From Leuctra nigra (taxonomy: Eukaryota; Arthropoda; Insecta; Plecoptera; Leuctridae): DNA of 64,000 bases. The DNA is taken from NCBI GenBank assembly GCA_934045905.1, contig OW203764.1:32777629-32841628 (forward strand). Reading direction: 5' to 3'. The translations under genes were made by a program, and so were the position numbers. The first letter of the stretch is position 1. Every line of letters begins with the position of its first letter. Below are positions 46,076-57,170 of the stretch, piece after piece. The notes under the pieces are model-generated. The model searched no databases and was not told where the DNA came from. It saw nothing but the letters and a program-made list of their open reading frames with translations.

Positions 46076-46800
46076 GGTCTGCGTAAGCGTTGATAATGTT
46101 TCGCGTGAACGTTGCAGCTGAGCTATATGCCTTGGAACCAGCTGTGAAGACAACCGAATAAAATTCATCAAGAAGCAGCGTGAAAATTTCAACCTCGTTG
46201 AAAAAAATTTTAGTAGAGCGGCTACAAGGTCAATATTTGGGTGGAATTGAACATTTTGTGATACACGCATGAAATTTGGTGGGATGTCCCTTAGAATTAA
46301 AAAAAGATTTGGCTAAGATATCATTCGAGATTTTGACCCTGGAGTCTGGTGGTCAAATTACATAAATCTTCATAATAATTTAACGAATTAAAATTTTTAG
46401 TGAATGTTTGCTTAATTATGACTGCCTGTATATAAGTGAATTGCAACCTTTTCCGAAAAGAACGCATTATTGTCATTTAGGGGTCAATTAGAGCAAAATC
46501 TTTTTTAAATGTCCTTAGGAACATCTCCACCAAATTTCATGCTTGTATCACAAAATGCTCAATTATTCCTCTAAGCCGCTCTACTATATCTGACAAATTA
46601 TGAACACTAAACAAGCTGAAAATGCCAGAAATGTCAAACAATCTTGAAGCTCTTAACCGATTTGGCTAAAACCTAGAAAAACTTCTAAAATGTTGGTCGT
46701 AATGACCATTCAAAATTTGAGATGACCGAAAAAAGTGTTAATTTTCACTTTTCAACCAATCAGAGGTTTTTGCTGTAAAACTGTTACCGCTAGTGACCTC
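46076..46800 (+). repeat. Repeat family A, degenerate copy (interrupted)
   Basis: Starts CTAGGCAAACGGTCTGCG and resumes after the inserted foldback at 46587 with family A body words (TTGGTCGTAATGACCAT). Strongly diverged. Confidence 0.55.
46211..46586. mobile_element. Small foldback MITE inside repeat A
   Basis: Arms of about 75 bp: TAGTAGAGCGGCT and CATGAAATTTGGTGG on the left; CCACCAAATTTCATG and CCGCTCTACTA on the right. TA dinucleotides at both ends could be a target duplication. Confidence 0.7.
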
Positions 46801-48301
46801 TGAGCTTTCATCACGCCGTCTGAAGCTTGGAGTTATATAAAGAGTCATAAAGCTGGATGTCATTCTCTAAATTTAACTTGACAGCTTTCGCGCGGCGCGT
46901 ACGGAGGTACGTCATGTGCACGATCAGCGGGGGCGTACGCATACGTTTCCGGCGGGATGGGGGGGGGGGGGGGGGGAGCAGTATTTCCGGACCACATTTT
47001 TCTATTTATGTGTTTTTCGAACTGAGTTTTCGAACATGATGTGGTAATGAAATGTACCACAGAAGAGATGAAATGCGAAGTCAGTGTGTACCTCCCCCGC
47101 TTCTCTGCCTCCCACCTCCCACTCTTCTTGCTCATAATCAAAAAGACCTATTTGAATAATCTAAAATGCAGACGAGACAATTAAAAATCTCGACAAAACA
47201 GAGACATAAGAAAAAAAGATTTCTCTTGAAAATTACGAGGTTTTAATGATTGAGTTTTGTAATTTCAAGATAAAAGCATGAATAAATTTATGAGATGATT
47301 ACGAAAAAAAGTCTTAGCAATTAACTCTGAACATTTGGATCATCTCCTCAAAATCGCTCTATTTTGATTTTTTACCGTCTCATTGGCGACAAAGTTAAGT
47401 TGTAGTAAAAAAAATTGAACTTTTGACCGAAATATGCAACTTTTGAGCAAATCATGACATATTCTGTCCATACACCCTCATATCACGACGATTGGAAACT
47501 TGTTTTATAATATTTTAAAATATTGTCAACGTTGCCGCTTCTACATCGAGGCGGAAATGTAGAAATCCGACGGAGGTCAGATCAGTCTTCCTTCACCTTT
47601 ATAGGTATCTCAGCCAAGTCGTACTGTACACTCACATTCACTCAACATACCGTAAAAGTCCCTACCTAGTCTGCTACCGTAAAGCAGACTTTTACTGTAA
47701 GCAACAACATGGCATTTTCGGCCTACTGGATCTCAAAATTGGGAAATCTCACATTGTTGCGAAATATCTTAATTTCGACCTATGGCCCACCCCACACCAT
47801 ATACCAAATTTGGGAACAATAGGTTATGCCGTTTGTGATCTAGAGGGCCGTGAAATACTTTCTTACAACATCAAAGCATTTCATCCAGACGTATAACATA
47901 TTATCTGTAACAGTCAGAAAAGATATGTATATAGTACATTGCTCTTCGTGTCATTAATAAGTAACTTAATAATGTAAATACAAGCTAGGTACGTGAATAA
48001 TTGCTGACATTCATCTAAGTGCTCAACACTTTGTAACGTCACTTCTTTGAGACACGTGGCACTTCCACCAAAACCACACTCCCTTTAATGAGGAACAGCA
48101 GGCGGTCTACACGAACTTTACCTTCCATTCTGACGGCGGCAGTAAATTGTCATGGGATGAACAGGCGAGTAAACTTCATCTGCGGTAAACCATCACCATT
48201 CAAGTTACATCGTCATTGAACTTTAACTCGAGAAAATGTCTCGAGACTTCCAAGATTTACTGAGACACATTAAACAAATGACTCGTATTCTTTTCTTCCA
48301 G
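46801..48301. other. Upstream of the receptor exon, no gene recognised
   Basis: G18 run at 46959-46976. A CTCACATTGTTGCGAAATATC segment at 47735-47855 is weakly repeated at 31.9 kb. The last bases before the exon (ATTCTTTTCTTCCAG) form a good splice acceptor. Confidence 0.45.
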
Positions 48302-48378
48302 CTTCTCCCGGATCTTGCTTGCGATCCGGTGTAAGGCGTCGCATTACGCCATCTTGTATACGATGTCATAACCTGACA
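48302..48378 (+). other. Probable 5' UTR part of the receptor exon
   Basis: Between the acceptor-like TTCTTTTCTTCCAG and the first ATG. It has no in-frame ATG or stop. Suggests that the coding exon is preceded by an untranslated exon further upstream. Confidence 0.5.
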
Positions 48379-48694
48379 ATGGACGCCGTTGACAATGCGA
48401 CGTCGTCCTCGGAGACGACGTCGATGTGGGAGACGACGTCGAGCGTCGCGTGGAACACGACGCCGGTGTTCAACATGAGCATCGAGGATTATCTGCTGCT
48501 GCGACGGGGACCCAAGCATCTGCCCATGGAGATCGTGCTGCCCATCACGCTCATCTACACCGTCATCTTCGTGTCCGGCGTCGTCGGCAACGTCGCCGTT
48601 TGCGTCGTCATCGCGAGGAACGCCGCCATGCACACGGCGACGAACTATTACTTGTTCTCGCTGGCGGTCTCCGACTTGGCGCTCCTGATTCTTG
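48379..48694 (+). CDS. Pyrokinin/NMU-type neuropeptide GPCR, first coding exon
   Basis: 105 codons plus one base, ending at a CTTG/GTAAGT donor (phase 1). The extracellular N-terminus has three N-glycosylation sequons (N6, N26, N32). EDYLLLRRGPKHLPMEIVLP leads into TM1 (about 52-76) with the family-A GN motif at 70-71 (Asn1.50). NAAMHTATNYYLFSLAVSDL starts TM2 with Asp2.50 at residue 99. This block is characteristic of insect pyrokinin receptors, relatives of vertebrate neuromedin U receptors: Gq-coupled plasma-membrane receptors for FXPRL-amide peptides. A CAPA receptor is the main alternative. The exon is strikingly GC-rich in third positions against an AT-rich intron. No following exon is visible in the remaining 15 kb. 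Confidence 0.85.
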
Positions 48695-48723
48695 GTAAGT
48701 TCGAATTCTACTTTTACCCAGTT

Positions 48724-48749
48724 CTGTCTGTCTGTCTGTCTGTCTGTGG
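48724..48749. repeat. (CTGT)n microsatellite
   Basis: About six CTGT units, 30 bp downstream of the receptor splice donor. Confidence 0.9.
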
Positions 48750-50490
48750 GGAACGCAGTCGCGCGCATCCACTGGTGCGCATTGGTCATGTTTTACATTA
48801 CGGGTCCCTCTAGTTCTACAATAATCGATCTAGTTTCACTACAAAATATTCCTAAATTTTTCGAAACTATTAATTGTTAGTAAGATGTGCCTATTCTGAG
48901 GATACAACATTCAGATTTCAAAATTAATACCATTTCTCTGTTGCTATTCTCGAGTTGAAACCGCATGCGAAAATGTTGGTCAACTTTGTATGTATCAAGT
49001 AAAATATGTGAAGTAGCGCATGGCGAACATTTGCAACAAACTCGATGATATAAACAAAGATAATTAAATCATAAATACCTATAGATATAGCTCGGGGTTT
49101 ATTAAAAGTTTCACAATCCCTTTGTTTTTCCTTTTATCTATGTACCTACCTAACAATAGCTTATACAATACTCGTATTAATATAGAAAATCAAACATCAT
49201 GTTACATGTTATAGAATCTAGAAATACCAAGACAATATCTTCGCTGTTCAATTTCCAATTATTGATAAATTATTCGATCAATAAATAATGTTACATTAAC
49301 AAATGAAAATGTTATAATTTTCAAAATTTAAATAATTCAATGCGTAGGTACGTTCCAATGCCACTGGAAGTAATCTTACAATGCACACATACGTTAATCC
49401 AAGTGCTAACACAATGAATATTAAATTACTTAGACTGTGCACGTACACCCGCAGCTATAATCATTTTAATCTTCCCACACCAGCTACAGAAGTGGCTGTA
49501 TTAATCTAAATCCCAATCAACTCATTACCACGTCATATAACTTTTAAAACTCTAATTTGGATTCATTCAGATTTGCATGTAAATTAAAGTGGCAAAAGCG
49601 TCAACAATATGGTGTAAAAAATGAGGTCATCACTGAATATATCGCTTGTTTTATTTGCAATAAGTTGAATAGCGTCCTGGGGAACTATTATTTAGTATTA
49701 ATAGTCCCTAATGCACGCTGCATGTACCAACTAGCGCGCAATTCCTAGTGTGACATCATTCAGAGCTCACGATATTTCATCTTTTTCAGATGAAAATTAA
49801 CACTCGTACTTATTACATTGAGAACGCATAAAACGAAAAGTCAACCGCGTTTTTTTCTGATAACAATAGGAGGATCTTGTCAGTTTTATTTGTTTGTTTA
49901 TTCGTTAATTAACTATGATTTATGAGCGAGTGTTTACCAGCCATCTGTGCACCGAATCGTTGATTACTTTAACATGCTTTAACCGAGGAAATCAGCGACA
50001 GAATCAATCAATCAGATGAATAATCGACGACTTCAGATTCACGGCCTCGGTTTGTTCTCTCGAATCAATTGTTCGACTAATTAGCCACTTGTTCATTCCC
50101 TCGCCATCCAACTCGGTTCCGACATTTGGCGTGTCGTTGCTACCTTCAAGCTGGCTCGAGTTGTTTTAGCTAATATTAGTGGAACTGGAAGGTAATATTA
50201 TTATAGTTAATATTAGATAATATTAGAGCAGTGGGGGTTGGAGAAAGAGGATTCGTGGTTAGATCTTGTGGAAGGAATTGGATTGAGTAAATATGAAGAA
50301 GAGGAAGAGTTGAAGAACCGGGTATTTGTGCAAAAATACATTAAGTGCTCATTAATAAAGACCGAATGTATTTTTTGGAATGGAAAAAATCTGGTCTCCA
50401 TGAAATCGAGTAACAGCGGTTTCAAAATGTTAAATTTGCTAAATTTACAATATCTTTAAAATTATTTCATGATAAATATGAAATATGTTT
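48750..50490. other. Probable receptor intron 1, no gene recognised
   Basis: AT-rich. An open frame near 50.21-50.46 kb on the plus strand contains an EEEEELKNR-like acidic run but nothing I recognise. Confidence 0.45.
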
Positions 50491-50778
50491 AGGGTCGGTA
50501 TTTAAATTCTATGCCACAACAAGCAGTTAAGTTTAAGTGGTCATTAAAGGAATGCCATTGGTTGTTTTGTTGCCATGAAAGTATAGTAATAATCAACTGT
50601 TTTAAATTTAGAATAGCATTTAAAAACGCTTCGGTATAAGTGCCAGCTTTTCAATGATCTGCTAAATTTATGAACTGTTGATTAGAACTAATTTGCCATG
50701 GCAACAACCAATGAAATTCCTTGAATGAACACTTAAATATGACAACTAATTTTAACAAAGCATTGAAAAACCGGCCCA
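50491..50778. mobile_element. Degenerate TIR element
   Basis: Imperfect inverted ends (GGGTCGGTATTTAAAT against ATTGAAAAACCGGCCC) with better inner pairing: CATTGGTTGTTTTGTTGCCATG against CATGGCAACAACCAATG. Old MITE. Confidence 0.55.
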
Positions 50779-51839
50779 AAATGTTTTCATATTGTAATGC
50801 TCCGGGTTGAAATTATTTTTAATAACACCCTTTTCTTCAAATTAACTTTATTTTCATATGGATTCTTAGAATTGATGTTTAAAACGTGGATTTCATTAAA
50901 AATGTGGCCCGACCACGAATAAATTATAATCTATTTAAAGAAATGACATTTCCACGGTTAAGGTTGTCTTTGAGGGTTAGGATAAAAGTTAATCCTATGA
51001 CAGATGGTTCAAAGCTACAATCCGTGCACGTAAAAGATTATATTTTATTTGCCTGTGGGGCGCCGGATTTCTTCTGTCAACACTTTGCTTTGGCGCAACA
51101 AAGCAAAACTCTTTTTTTGGCACAAAGACTGCTGAAACTGCTCTCCTGAGGTGCACATTACGATGAAAAGTGTATGTTTCGCCCGACGATGTGACAGAAA
51201 AGAAAGAGCGTCTCTTCCCCCCTCTTTGTCAAGCGCAAGAATCTTATTTGTTGGCAAAACGAGGTCTTAAAGTGTAAAGTATTAAACGGGGTATGAACTT
51301 TAAAGAAGTTTACTGCTTCGCTTCTCTATTGTTATTGATATTGCTGTGGTAATGTAATTTGATATTTTTCACGGAGACTGTATGAAGCTGTTTCAATATA
51401 ACGTAATTGCTTGCCGCGCGATTCGCAAGGCTACTAGCAAAACTAACTACAGTTATTAGAAACAAGTCTTAAAGCTCTTCATCAGATGAAGTTATTTGGC
51501 ACAAATGTTCAAAATAATACTTACAAAAGTTCTGTACGTCTTTCGTGACAAAATTAATACTTGACAGAACTTTCGTATAGCTAATGCTCCAGCTAAAGTT
51601 AAAGTTTCCATCGTCCAGCATGAGATAAGTTCTCAACTCCAACTCCCTACACTCGCCCTTATCCTTACTCCCTTCAACACCCTATATCAGTTCATTATGA
51701 GCATGATTTGATAAGTTAATAATTTATTACATTCCCTCCTTGATGCCAGCCTGTCAGGAGACCAGCAACCAGCGATTGATGTAACCATCTCTCGTCTTCT
51801 CATTTCATATCTTACGTCACTTTCTCTGCTTTCCTTGTT
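50779..51839. other. Probable receptor intron 1, no gene recognised
   Basis: No repeat or gene identified. Confidence 0.4.
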
Positions 51840-52262
51840 GCACCACCAAGGTCTTACCAAACAGCCAATCGATACGAAAATTTGCACATACACTATAGTG
51901 ACATACGAGCGGTCACGTGTATAGCTTTAGAGCAAAATCCTCTGATTGGCTGAAAAGTGAAAAGTTAGAATTGAGTAAGTAGGAAAGAAGTAAAAGAGTA
52001 GAAGATTTCAAAGGATCAAATACAAAGTTTGTATGGTCATTGGGACTAACACTTTATCTGATATTACAAATTTTCAGCCAAATCATAAGTCTTCGTCTTT
52101 TAAAACATGTAGTATCAATTTGTTTCATCCAGAACTATGCATGCACCTTGATCACTTGCAATTAGGTTTGTCTTGTCAAATGGTTTCCAAAGTCCACATT
52201 ATTATTAATTCGCATGCAATACGAAGGCTCGCTTATCAACGCGTTACACAGTGCGTTTCCCT
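51840..52262 (-). repeat. Repeat family A, truncated copy, minus orientation
   Basis: Ends with GCTCGCTTATCAACGCGTTA and CAGTGCGTTTCCC, complement of the 5' signature. The body includes GTATGGTCATTGGGACTAAC. The 3' signature is missing. Confidence 0.6.
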
Positions 52263-53170
52263 TTGCAATAAATTCAAGATGTCACGTGGCAAACCAATTA
52301 ATTACAGAATATCTTATTGTAGTCATGTTGACCCATTACAGGACTTACCACGACATATTTTTTGCGACTGTAATTATAATACATGTAGAGATTTTACAAC
52401 AAAAAATAATTAAAACGTGAATTATGTGGGTGTCTAAGCACGTTTTAATGACCGGTGCGTGATGGAAACACTTGGTAGCAGTTTCAAATCTCGAAATATG
52501 CTACACGAAAACAAACTAACTATGGAAAAATGATAACGAATGTTGTAAGCGCGTTCTTCATAGCTAGCTGGTAATTTCCATAACGACGCAATCATCTCAA
52601 TTTGTCGGGACTTGATGAAGCGAGGTGGATATTTGTTTCGGGATTAGAGGTAAGCGACACGTGATTGTGACAGCGAGACGACCGAGGATGCTGCACGCTT
52701 CTGTTTCCCTGATACAAATAATTCATTTTGAAGAAATAAGTGTGATCCTCCTCGATTTTCCAGGTTGTGGATACGGAATACCGTTTACTTTTACCTTAAC
52801 TTTTACTAATACATTTAGCTAGGTACTCATAACCATGTAGTACTTATACATTTTCCTTGATATGATAACCTCACTGGAAGAATGACCTTGAACATGTACA
52901 TTTACAGATACCTGGGTGAAAAGTATGGAAATACTGATACTTCATTTTTTTTCATACTAAAATATCTGATATAAATATAAAAATCTGATATGAGAACGCA
53001 TGTACAATTTGATAGTGTGTCAATATAGTTAAAAACAACGATATAATAAATACATATTTCAGTTGGTTTTTTACATTTATCATAACTAATTATAATCACT
53101 GACAACTTTACAGAGATTTTAAAAACATGTCAAGCTGATTACTTTGCTTGCACAACTCGTTCAATTTAAT
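52263..53170. other. Probable receptor intron 1, no gene recognised
   Basis: AT-rich, no feature identified. Confidence 0.4.
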
Positions 53171-53576
53171 GTTGTACAAAAACAAAAACTTGTATATAGA
53201 CTGCCAAGCACCTTTCCCCCTAAAAGGATTGAGATCTAAAAGAAGGTCGCAGCAATAATATATTGTTGAAACATTTTCGCACTTAAAATTCGTGAAATCA
53301 TTTCGCCCAGTTACTGCCGCCAAGCACAACATTATAAACCAAACATTGTACCCAAATTTGAGATTGAAAAAATCTCTATGTGAACCATCATAGTATAAAC
53401 TTTAAAACAATTATACTCATTTAAAACTAAAAATAGAAAGTATTCAAATTTTAAAAACGTAAACAAAATCAATTTAAAAAAATTTTTTTTTACATAACTT
53501 AAAATACAAATTAAAAAAAATTATTTAAAATTAAATAAAACAAAATAAAAGTAAAAAAAATAAAAATAAAGCTTGG
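53171..53576. repeat. Long inverted repeat, left arm
   Basis: 406-bp arm. By eye about 99% identical to the complement of 53705-54109, differing by a one-base indel in an A-run and roughly four substitutions. The outer end is GTTGTACAAAAAC. The outer half is GC-moderate, the inner half an A/T-rich run of AAAATAAAA words. Confidence 0.9.
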
Positions 53577-53704
53577 CTCATTGTGTCAAGGAGGGGGCAA
53601 CATAAAAAGAAAATATCGACCAAGGAGACGACGAAAGAAAGAGGAAGAAGAAGATGATGAAGGAAAGAAGGAAGAAGTCAACATGACGGTGCAAATTCAA
53701 TGCG
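53577..53704. other. Purine-rich spacer of the long inverted repeat
   Basis: 128 bp, strongly purine-biased (runs of GAAAGAAAGAGGAAGAAGAAG). In one plus-strand frame it reads a basic-acidic stretch (RRRRKKEEEEDDEGKKEE). This may be chance from the purine bias. Confidence 0.6.
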
Positions 53705-54109
53705 CCAAGCTTTATTTTTATTTTTTTACTTTTATTTTGTTTTATTTAATTTTAAATAATTTTTTTTAATTTGTATTTTAAGTTATGTAAAAAAAAATGT
53801 TTTTAAATTGATTTTGTTTACGTTTTTAAAATTTGAATACTATCTATTTTTAGTTTTAAAAGAGTATAATTGTTTTAAAGTTTATACTATGATGGTTCAC
53901 ATAGAGATTTTTTCAATCTCAAATTTGGGTACAATGTTTGGTTTATAATGTTGTGCTTGGCGGCAGTAACTGGGCGAAATGATTTCACGAATTTTAAGTG
54001 CGAAAATGTTTCAACAATATATTATTGCTGCGACCTTCTTTTAGATCTCAATCCTTTTAGGGGGAAAGGTGCTTGGCAGTCTATATACAAGTTTTTGTTT
54101 TTGTACAAC
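53705..54109. repeat. Long inverted repeat, right arm
   Basis: Mirror of 53171-53576, ending GTTTTTGTACAAC. Each arm contains the same short open frame (beginning LCLAAVTGRND) pointing outward. I do not recognise it. Confidence 0.9.
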
Positions 54110-55436
54110 ATGTCACATGAGGAGGTAGTTTACAGCAGCTTTCATTGACCATTGAGTGTTACCTATCATTACATTGTTAACGCCAACAACGTCACTTCTT
54201 GTCTAAAAATTTATGTTTTTCTTCCAATAGTTCCCAAGTTAGTATAACGAAAGGGTCAATTTCTTTTGGTTGAATATGAGTTATCTCAACTTTAAAATTG
54301 CTAAAAGTTCACAACTTGTGAATAACGTAAATTGTAGGTGTATTGTTCCGGTGTAGACCGGAATTTGTGCGTCATCTCGTACTACGCATATTAGTTGCCA
54401 GTTGGTAAACTGAAAGGTACACGAAAGGTTGATGATTGTAAATGCGTTTCCTTAATTTTAAATTCTTCTAAGTTCACTTTTTTATGTAATTTAAACTCTA
54501 TTGGTAAAGCGTTAAGGCTTACAGATGTTTACAGCACATTTTAAATAAAATCCGGATGTGTTTTGGAAGGCAATGTAACTTAAAAGGAACTTATTTCATA
54601 AGTTAACTTTCCAGTTTCTGGAAACTTTCCAGGTAGGTAACTAACCAGTTCTTTATTTGAACTGGAACTAGTTCCTTTTTTTGAGGAACTAATCCAACAC
54701 TGCTGTTTAGTGATAGTTCCATAACATGGATTATGCCGCAAATTTTTCCGCCAACAGTTTAAAAACGTACCAAAGATCACGAGTGGGGTTATGCAGAATA
54801 TGCATATGTAATTTTCTATTATTACCTACGGGTGATTTGTTAAATTAGGGGATGTTGGAAGGGATCAAGTATCATACGGTATGGGTTATTTCATATAGAA
54901 TGAGTACACCAAATTTGGTTGAGATCGGTCAAAGGGTGTAGGAGAAAATAAGAACGTTCATACCAAGAAGCCTTTTCCTTTGTTCATGCGCAGAGAGACA
55001 CTACTGAAAGTTAAAGGAATTACGGCAAAGGATGTGGCCATTTGATATTGCCTTGTTGTGAAAATTGATTTTGAAGATGTCAACCTAGAGTTCCTTTAAG
55101 ATTAACTAGCTGAGCCACCTGGTGTTTATAGTGCTGGTTGGGAAGGAGTAGGACGTATATCATTAACAGTCACAAAACACACCAACACACGAACAAACCA
55201 ACAAAGAACGGTCAACCTGATTGTACCTGACTGATTGCCAAGATACCCGAGAAGCTAAAGCACTATTTTTGCCGGAGAACAGACGCATAATCCTTGATCA
55301 CACGCTTATAAATTCCCTAAGGTGTCTACCGCTTACATCGGTATGTACGAGGGACAATCAATTAAAAATCAATGTACCTACACATATTTTGTTTAAATCT
55401 CACTAAATGATAATTAACATAAAAAATCTCAAATGA

Positions 55437-55448
<12 letters not shown>
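54110..55448. other. Probable receptor intron 1, no gene recognised
   Basis: No repeat or gene identified. Confidence 0.4.
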
Positions 55449-55471
<23 letters not shown>

Positions 55472-55472
55472 T
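55449..55472. repeat. (TA)n microsatellite
   Basis: About 12 TA units after an A-run. Confidence 0.9.
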
Positions 55473-57115
55473 GATAACAATGAGAAAAAATGGTAACACG
55501 GAGCGTATTTTATCTCCTCGGTCCCATTCAGTGTGTACCTATACATTTAAAAAAAACTGTTGCTCGTCAAGACTCAAGTGAAAAAAACATTGTTTAAAAT
55601 ATGACTTTATCCAACACATGTTATATACAAGCTAATGTTCAAATTCTTTTAAAAAGTACCAAATATAGTTATGAATGTAATTTATGAATAAGATTTTTTT
55701 ATTTCATTTTGAATGAAATGGCTTTAAATAAAAGTCCTTTACGATTACTAATTTTACCCTGGGGACGTCTTCGAACGAGTCGTGTGCTTACTCATTGTCT
55801 TGAAGTATACAATTTTACAATAAATAGTGTGAAAATAAGTTATTTGAAAATACAATTGTGCTAGAAGACAGCCTCCTACTGCAGCAGAATCTATTATGTT
55901 ACATTCCAAAACAAGTGTCATCTACGTACATTTGGATTCGTTTAAAAGTGTGAAGACAACATAGGAAACCAAACCTCTGATACGCTCACAACACAACCCC
56001 CACTCCTAATCCACCAGCCACTGAATAGATCTGAATGTGTATTGTTTATTCTCCAAGCAATGACGATTCACGATATTAAATGACCTTTTATTGTTGTTGT
56101 TTATTGATTATGGTGTGTGTGTGTGGGGGGGGGGGGGGGAGGGGGTGTATGTGTTTATTACGCATAGATCATACAATCAATTAGTCTACCGGTCTTTATT
56201 CCTGATAGTGATGGCATATTGTTGATGCATCTAATTGATTTATTGTTTGTTTTGATATTTTAGACAGTATGAATTATTTCGTGCATTAGGTATTCTTTTA
56301 AAAATGCCATTGCATAATTGACCATGTTTGTAAACACCTTTCGCACAAGGCATTCGATTTGCGTCAGAATACCATTGTTCATTGTGCGTAGTTAATCTAT
56401 TATTCTTTATTCTACACAAAACGAAGTTTCCATACTCTCGAAACTGAAATAAATTTAGATATTATAATATTCATACGTGAAGTAGTAGAAATAAAGATGT
56501 CATTATGGAACGGAATCGATGTCTGTTATTCGTTTGTATTATTGTCCCAATACTTGAATATCCATAAATACTATCCAAACTAGTTTTCTCAAATGGTTGA
56601 TACTACGTCATATTCTGTCGTCATATTGAGGTACCTATATTTGAGGTTTGAATCTTTCAATGTGACAAAATTATGAAGTGCATCATGAATTCTTCTATGA
56701 ACAGCACAATTAGTCGACAAATATCTATCGAGACGAAGTCTGCTGCCGATTTCTATAACAAGCAAATGGGCGAAGATTTCAACATGCATAAGTTGGTAGA
56801 TGAAGGGGAAGAGCGGAACGCTTAATATTGATAAATTTTCCACTTCCGGTTTGAAATTTTTGTTTTTTCTTGAAGTGGAGTGTCTAGCAATACATTGTCT
56901 TTAATGTTGCCAAATTTCAAAACTGTCGATGGACCCGTTTGACTTTTGAAAAAAATTAAAATAAAAAATTGGATTAAATTCACTTCCGGTCAAAATATTT
57001 CAGATTTTCTTTCAGAAAAACGCGTGAGAAGGGGGACTCTATGTGTCTACCAAATTTCAACTCTCTAGACCAAACCGTGCAATCTGTAGAAAAGGGCAAG
57101 CAAATCGACGTGCCT
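55473..57115. other. Probable receptor intron 1, no gene recognised
   Basis: Includes a (GT)n-G15 stretch at 56112-56139. An 84-codon minus-strand frame at 56589-56843 has no similarity that I recognise. Confidence 0.4.
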
Positions 57116-57127
57116 AACTAGCTAGCT

Positions 57128-57170
<43 letters not shown>
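57116..57170. repeat. (AGCT/AGCC)n microsatellite
   Basis: CTAG-type units change into about ten CAGC units. Confidence 0.9.

Noticed and set aside
48223..48789. 188-codon minus-strand frame over the receptor exon
   Set aside because: It is the shadow of the GC-rich receptor exon on the other strand; its Arg/Asp-rich text has no family resemblance.
53108..54148. Two copies of a short conserved frame as a gene pair
   Set aside because: The identity comes from the near-perfect inverted repeat, not from independent coding conservation; no domain recognised.
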